Of a stretch of DNA of 55,487 bases, positions 53,115 to 55,487 are shown piece after piece. The first letter of the stretch is position 1, and each line of letters begins with the position of its first letter. The notes beneath the pieces were generated by a model. It had not been told where the DNA came from. It was given only the letters and a program-made list of their open reading frames with translations, and did no database searches. Location of the stretch: positions 1 to 55,487 of the forward strand of contig DLAL01000085.1 in assembly GCA_002493945.1 (NCBI GenBank), read 5' to 3'. The position numbers and the translations under genes were made by a program. Source of the stretch: Porphyromonadaceae bacterium UBA7048. GTDB lineage: Bacteria > Bacteroidota > Bacteroidia > Bacteroidales > Muribaculaceae.

Positions 53115-53891
53115 TTATTGTTTATCCGGATTGATGAACGACCGTATGACGGCCTGAGTCTGGCCGGGACGGTCAAGGAAGGAGAAGTGGCCGGCCTCGG
53201 GATAGCTCACCAGGCCGGCGTCAGGGATGAGCCGCTCCATCTTGCGGGCGTCAGCCATAGGCGTGGCCGTGTCCTTCTCGCCCCATATGAGCAGCGTGGG
53301 AGCCTTGATGGACGGCAGCAGAGCGGTCAGGTCCTCGTTGACCACACGGCTCATGATGGCGCGCATCTTCGACGAGGCATTGGCATAGTCCGACGACCCT
53401 GCCCGTCCGCGCCAGCGGTCGATGACGCGTCCGCCGCGCTCCTTGCCGAGCAGCAGCGGAAGGAGACGCTTCCCGGCCTTGAATGTGTACACCTTGACAT
53501 AGTACCTGAGCGAGCGGCGCGGCTTGATGCCGGCGGCGTCGATGAGTATGACCCGGTCGACTTCGTTGCGCGAGGCGTACACTATCGACATGCGGCCGCC
53601 GAAGGAATGTCCGATCAGCACGGGACGCTTCAGACCCTTGAGGCGCACGAACTCCTCAATGCACGCCGTGTAGCGCTCGATGCCCCACACCTCCTCAGGC
53701 TCGGTCGAACCGCCGAATCCGGGCAGGTCGAAGTTGTACACCGTAGTTCCCGCCCCGGCGGCAGCCTGAGCAGGAATAGCCATCGTCGACGCACGGCAGC
53801 CCCACCCGTGAAGCACTATCACAGGACGCGGACCCGAGCCTTCGACATCGTAGCGCAAGCGCACTCCATCTATTTCTATAGTCTGTTCCAT
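53115..53891 (-). CDS. Alpha/beta hydrolase
   Basis: Serine hydrolase of 258 residues without signal peptide. Oxyanion-loop HGWG near the start, nucleophile elbow GHSFGG (Ser near residue 94), acid GEKD and catalytic His in AGHFSF near the end complete the triad. The lid region (about 130-185) is Arg-rich. It is the first gene of the run that continues with the membrane MurF-like ligase (15-base gap) and ddl. Its -7 promoter box ends eight bases before the ATG, so it may be leaderless. Substrate unknown; an ester or amide in cell-wall metabolism is one inference. Confidence 0.85.
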   Translation of the reverse strand: MEQTIEIDGVRLRYDVEGSGPRPVIVLHGWGCRASTMAIPAQAAAGAGTTVYNFDLPGFGGSTEPEEVWGIERYTACIEEFVRLKGLKRPVLIGHSFGGRMSIVYASRNEVDRVILIDAAGIKPRRSLRYYVKVYTFKAGKRLLPLLLGKERGGRVIDRWRGRAGSSDYANASSKMRAIMSRVVNEDLTALLPSIKAPTLLIWGEKDTATPMADARKMERLIPDAGLVSYPEAGHFSFLDRPGQTQAVIRSFINPDKQ

Positions 53892-53899
53892 TCAGCCTG

Positions 53900-53907
53900 C
53901 AAAGTTA
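53900..53907 (-). promoter_or_regulatory. -7 box of the hydrolase-MurF-ddl run, close to the start
   Basis: TAACTTTG on the minus strand, eight bases before the ATG at 53891, giving at most a few leader bases. No clear -33 element. Confidence 0.6.
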
Positions 53908-54032
53908 CTTAAAAAATCTACATATCATACTGTCTGAATAAATTGTTAATTAATTTTAAACCATTTTACATTCAGATACGTTTTCAATGAAGTTGAATCA
54001 AATTACGAGGGATAGAAATAATTCTAAATATT

Positions 54033-55304
54033 ATGAAACAAATCTTAATCTCACTCCTGGCCCTGACCTCTATGCTCCCGGCCATCGCACAGACCCGGGC
54101 CGTCAGCGAAGGTCCGGTAGTATCGGTCATCGTAGGCGACACCACCCGTGCCCGTGACGCCGAAAAAGAATTCCGCGAGAACGCGCCCCGACAGGCCAAT
54201 GAGAACGGACTCCCGCGCTTCGCCATCATCGGCAAAGAAAACAAATACTATCTCGGCATCGGCGCACAGTTCCTTGGCAATGCGGTGTATGACTTCGGCG
54301 ACAATATGCCGTCGGTCTACAGCTTCGCCCCGTCATCAATCACAGTACCGGCGCCAGGTTGCGGTTCGGCACTCCGCTTCTCTGCTCTGCAGTCGTCAAT
54401 CTACATCAACGCCGTGGCGCTACCGGGCACCGAGGACCGTGTAGGCCTCTTCTTCAAAGCCGAACTGCATGACGGCGAAGACTACGGCTTTCACCTCTCG
54501 CACTTCTACGTCACCTACCGCGGCTTCATGGTCGGCTACACCTCATCGATATTCACCGACGGCGAGGCCATGCCCTACACCATCGACGGCGAAGGCCCCA
54601 ACGGCTCGGTCGACCTCACAGTATTCACCGCGGCCTACACCCACGCCTTCGGCAAATCATTCTCAGGCGGTATCGGTATTGACTCACCCTCGGCCGACAT
54701 CTCCACCGGCCACGGCGTGAGCACCGTCACCCAGCGCGCCCCGGCCATTCCGCTCTACCTCCAGTACGCATTCCCCGAGTCGGCAGGACACGTGCGACTC
54801 TCGGGCCTCTTCCGACCCATGCAGTACCGCGACCAAATTGACGACACCAACCGCACACCGTGCGGATGGGGACTCCAGCTCTCGGGCTACGGCAAAGTGG
54901 CGGAGCCTCTGACGCTCTACGCCGCAGCCGTCTACGGACGCGGCGTGTCGGACTACATCCAGGACGACACCGACCTCGGTCTTGACGCGCTCCCCCGGGC
55001 CGACCGTCCCGGCCACTTGAGCCTCACACGCTCCTTCGGCATCACCGGCGGCGCGACAGTCAACTTCTCCGACCGCCTGGCACTGAACGCCGTCTACAGC
55101 CATGCAGTCAACTTCTTCGATGACGGTGTAGCCGTACCTTCGGGCCAATACCGCTATGGCGACTACGTAGCCGCCAACCTCGTCTACTCCATCAGCCGTA
55201 TCGTAGGCGTAGGAGTCGAGTACGACTACGGCCACCGCAAAGCCTTCGGCGGCGAATCCCTCCACACCAACCGCCTCCAGGCACTCCTTTCCGTCACCTT
55301 CTGA
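54033..55304 (+). CDS. Outer-membrane beta-barrel protein (porin-like, possibly DcaP-like)
   Basis: Protein of 423 residues with signal peptide (about 1-19, LISLLALTSMLPAIA). A short charged segment (about 38-60, AEKEFRENAPRQANENG) precedes a barrel of alternating hydrophobic strands (YYLGIGAQFLGNAVYDF, VGLFFKAELHDG, FMVGYTSSIF, and so on). It ends in ALLSVTF with the C-terminal Phe needed for barrel assembly. The general layout resembles DcaP-type porins; no selectivity can be predicted. It is not in an operon that I can see, and no clear promoter box was found. A hairpin follows. Confidence 0.75.
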   Translation: MKQILISLLALTSMLPAIAQTRAVSEGPVVSVIVGDTTRARDAEKEFRENAPRQANENGLPRFAIIGKENKYYLGIGAQFLGNAVYDFGDNMPSVYSFAPSSITVPAPGCGSALRFSALQSSIYINAVALPGTEDRVGLFFKAELHDGEDYGFHLSHFYVTYRGFMVGYTSSIFTDGEAMPYTIDGEGPNGSVDLTVFTAAYTHAFGKSFSGGIGIDSPSADISTGHGVSTVTQRAPAIPLYLQYAFPESAGHVRLSGLFRPMQYRDQIDDTNRTPCGWGLQLSGYGKVAEPLTLYAAAVYGRGVSDYIQDDTDLGLDALPRADRPGHLSLTRSFGITGGATVNFSDRLALNAVYSHAVNFFDDGVAVPSGQYRYGDYVAANLVYSISRIVGVGVEYDYGHRKAFGGESLHTNRLQALLSVTF

Positions 55305-55351
55305 CGTCCGTCACTGCCCCACCTTCTTACATCAGTTCACCGCACACGTCT

Positions 55352-55376
55352 CCGCCCGGCCTCCAAGACCGGGCGG
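55352..55376 (+). terminator. Hairpin after the porin-like gene
   Basis: CCGCCCGG (55352-55359) pairs with CCGGGCGG (55369-55376), 48 bases past the stop codon. No T-run follows directly. The last 110 bases of the window hold no gene, only AT-rich sequence. Confidence 0.6.
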
Positions 55377-55487
55377 AAATTGTGAAAATATGTATACACA
55401 ACGCCCTTCTTCGACCCGAAAAATAAAATTGTGTTAAGTCGACGCATTTTTTTGCCCAGAAAATATGTTGTATAACATAAAAGCTAT

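Noticed and set aside
53103..53912. 269-residue plus-strand frame opposite the alpha/beta hydrolase
   Set aside because: Shadow frame; the hydrolase triad is complete on the minus strand.
1..55487. CRISPR array, prophage or insertion sequence
   Set aside because: No regularly spaced repeats with unique spacers, no transposase or integrase, and no phage structural genes were seen. The only spaced repeats are the short leader motifs reported above.

Overview
The window is a 55.5 kb piece of a Bacteroidales chromosome, most likely from a Muribaculaceae-type gut bacterium. The evidence is two SusC/SusD polysaccharide utilization loci (PULs), a hybrid two-component regulator (HTCS), Bacteroidetes-only families (DUF3109, DUF5103, DUF2807), high GC in most genes, and repeated promoters of the Bacteroidetes form TTTG-N19/20-TAnnTTTG. 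The family-level assignment is inference. No phage, CRISPR array, insertion sequence or rRNA operon is visible. One tRNA gene is present.

Layout. 1-4.9 kb: an inositol-monophosphatase-type phosphatase cut by the left edge, an unknown small protein, a secreted GH128-type glycosidase, a Pro/Arg/His-rich secreted protein and a small membrane protein. 4.9-9.4 kb: an NSS transporter, class II fructose-bisphosphate aldolase, a DUF2807 protein and DusB. 9.5-23.8 kb (PUL1): on the minus strand GH43_24-like lipoprotein, SusC, SusD, a secreted binding protein and GH16, with a divergent 1343-residue HTCS. 23.9-25.7 kb: a YqeY-like protein and seryl-tRNA synthetase. 25.7-40.1 kb: a separately transcribed GH29 fucosidase, then PUL2 on the minus strand (GH-A clan glycosidase, SusC, SusD, SusE-like lipoprotein, GH53 endo-beta-1,4-galactanase, GH2 beta-galactosidase).

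40.3-46.6 kb: a three-gene HipB/HipS/HipT-like toxin-antitoxin module with a split HipA, an rsgA-bioB-rRNA methyltransferase operon, an AAA/DUF4143 ATPase of lower GC, and a possible SecB-like protein. 46.7-49.4 kb: an ung-DUF5103-DUF3109 operon and a divergent tRNA-Arg(CCG). 49.5-55.3 kb: a run of minus-strand genes (alpha/beta hydrolase, membrane-anchored MurF-like ligase, Ddl, MmcQ/YjbR, PAS protein) and an outer-membrane porin-like protein.

How it works together. PUL2 has the GH2-GH53-SGBP-SusD-SusC order known from Bacteroides pectic beta-1,4-galactan loci. SusC/D would import oligosaccharides made by surface GH53, and periplasmic GH2 would finish them. PUL1 combines beta-1,3-acting families (GH16, GH43_24, with GH128 nearby), so its target is either the beta-1,3-galactan of type II arabinogalactan or a beta-1,3-glucan. 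The most notable signals are the HipBST-like module with a perfect inverted repeat around its promoter, repeat arrays upstream of both PULs, two promoters that would give leaderless mRNAs, and a membrane MurF/Ddl/hydrolase cassette.
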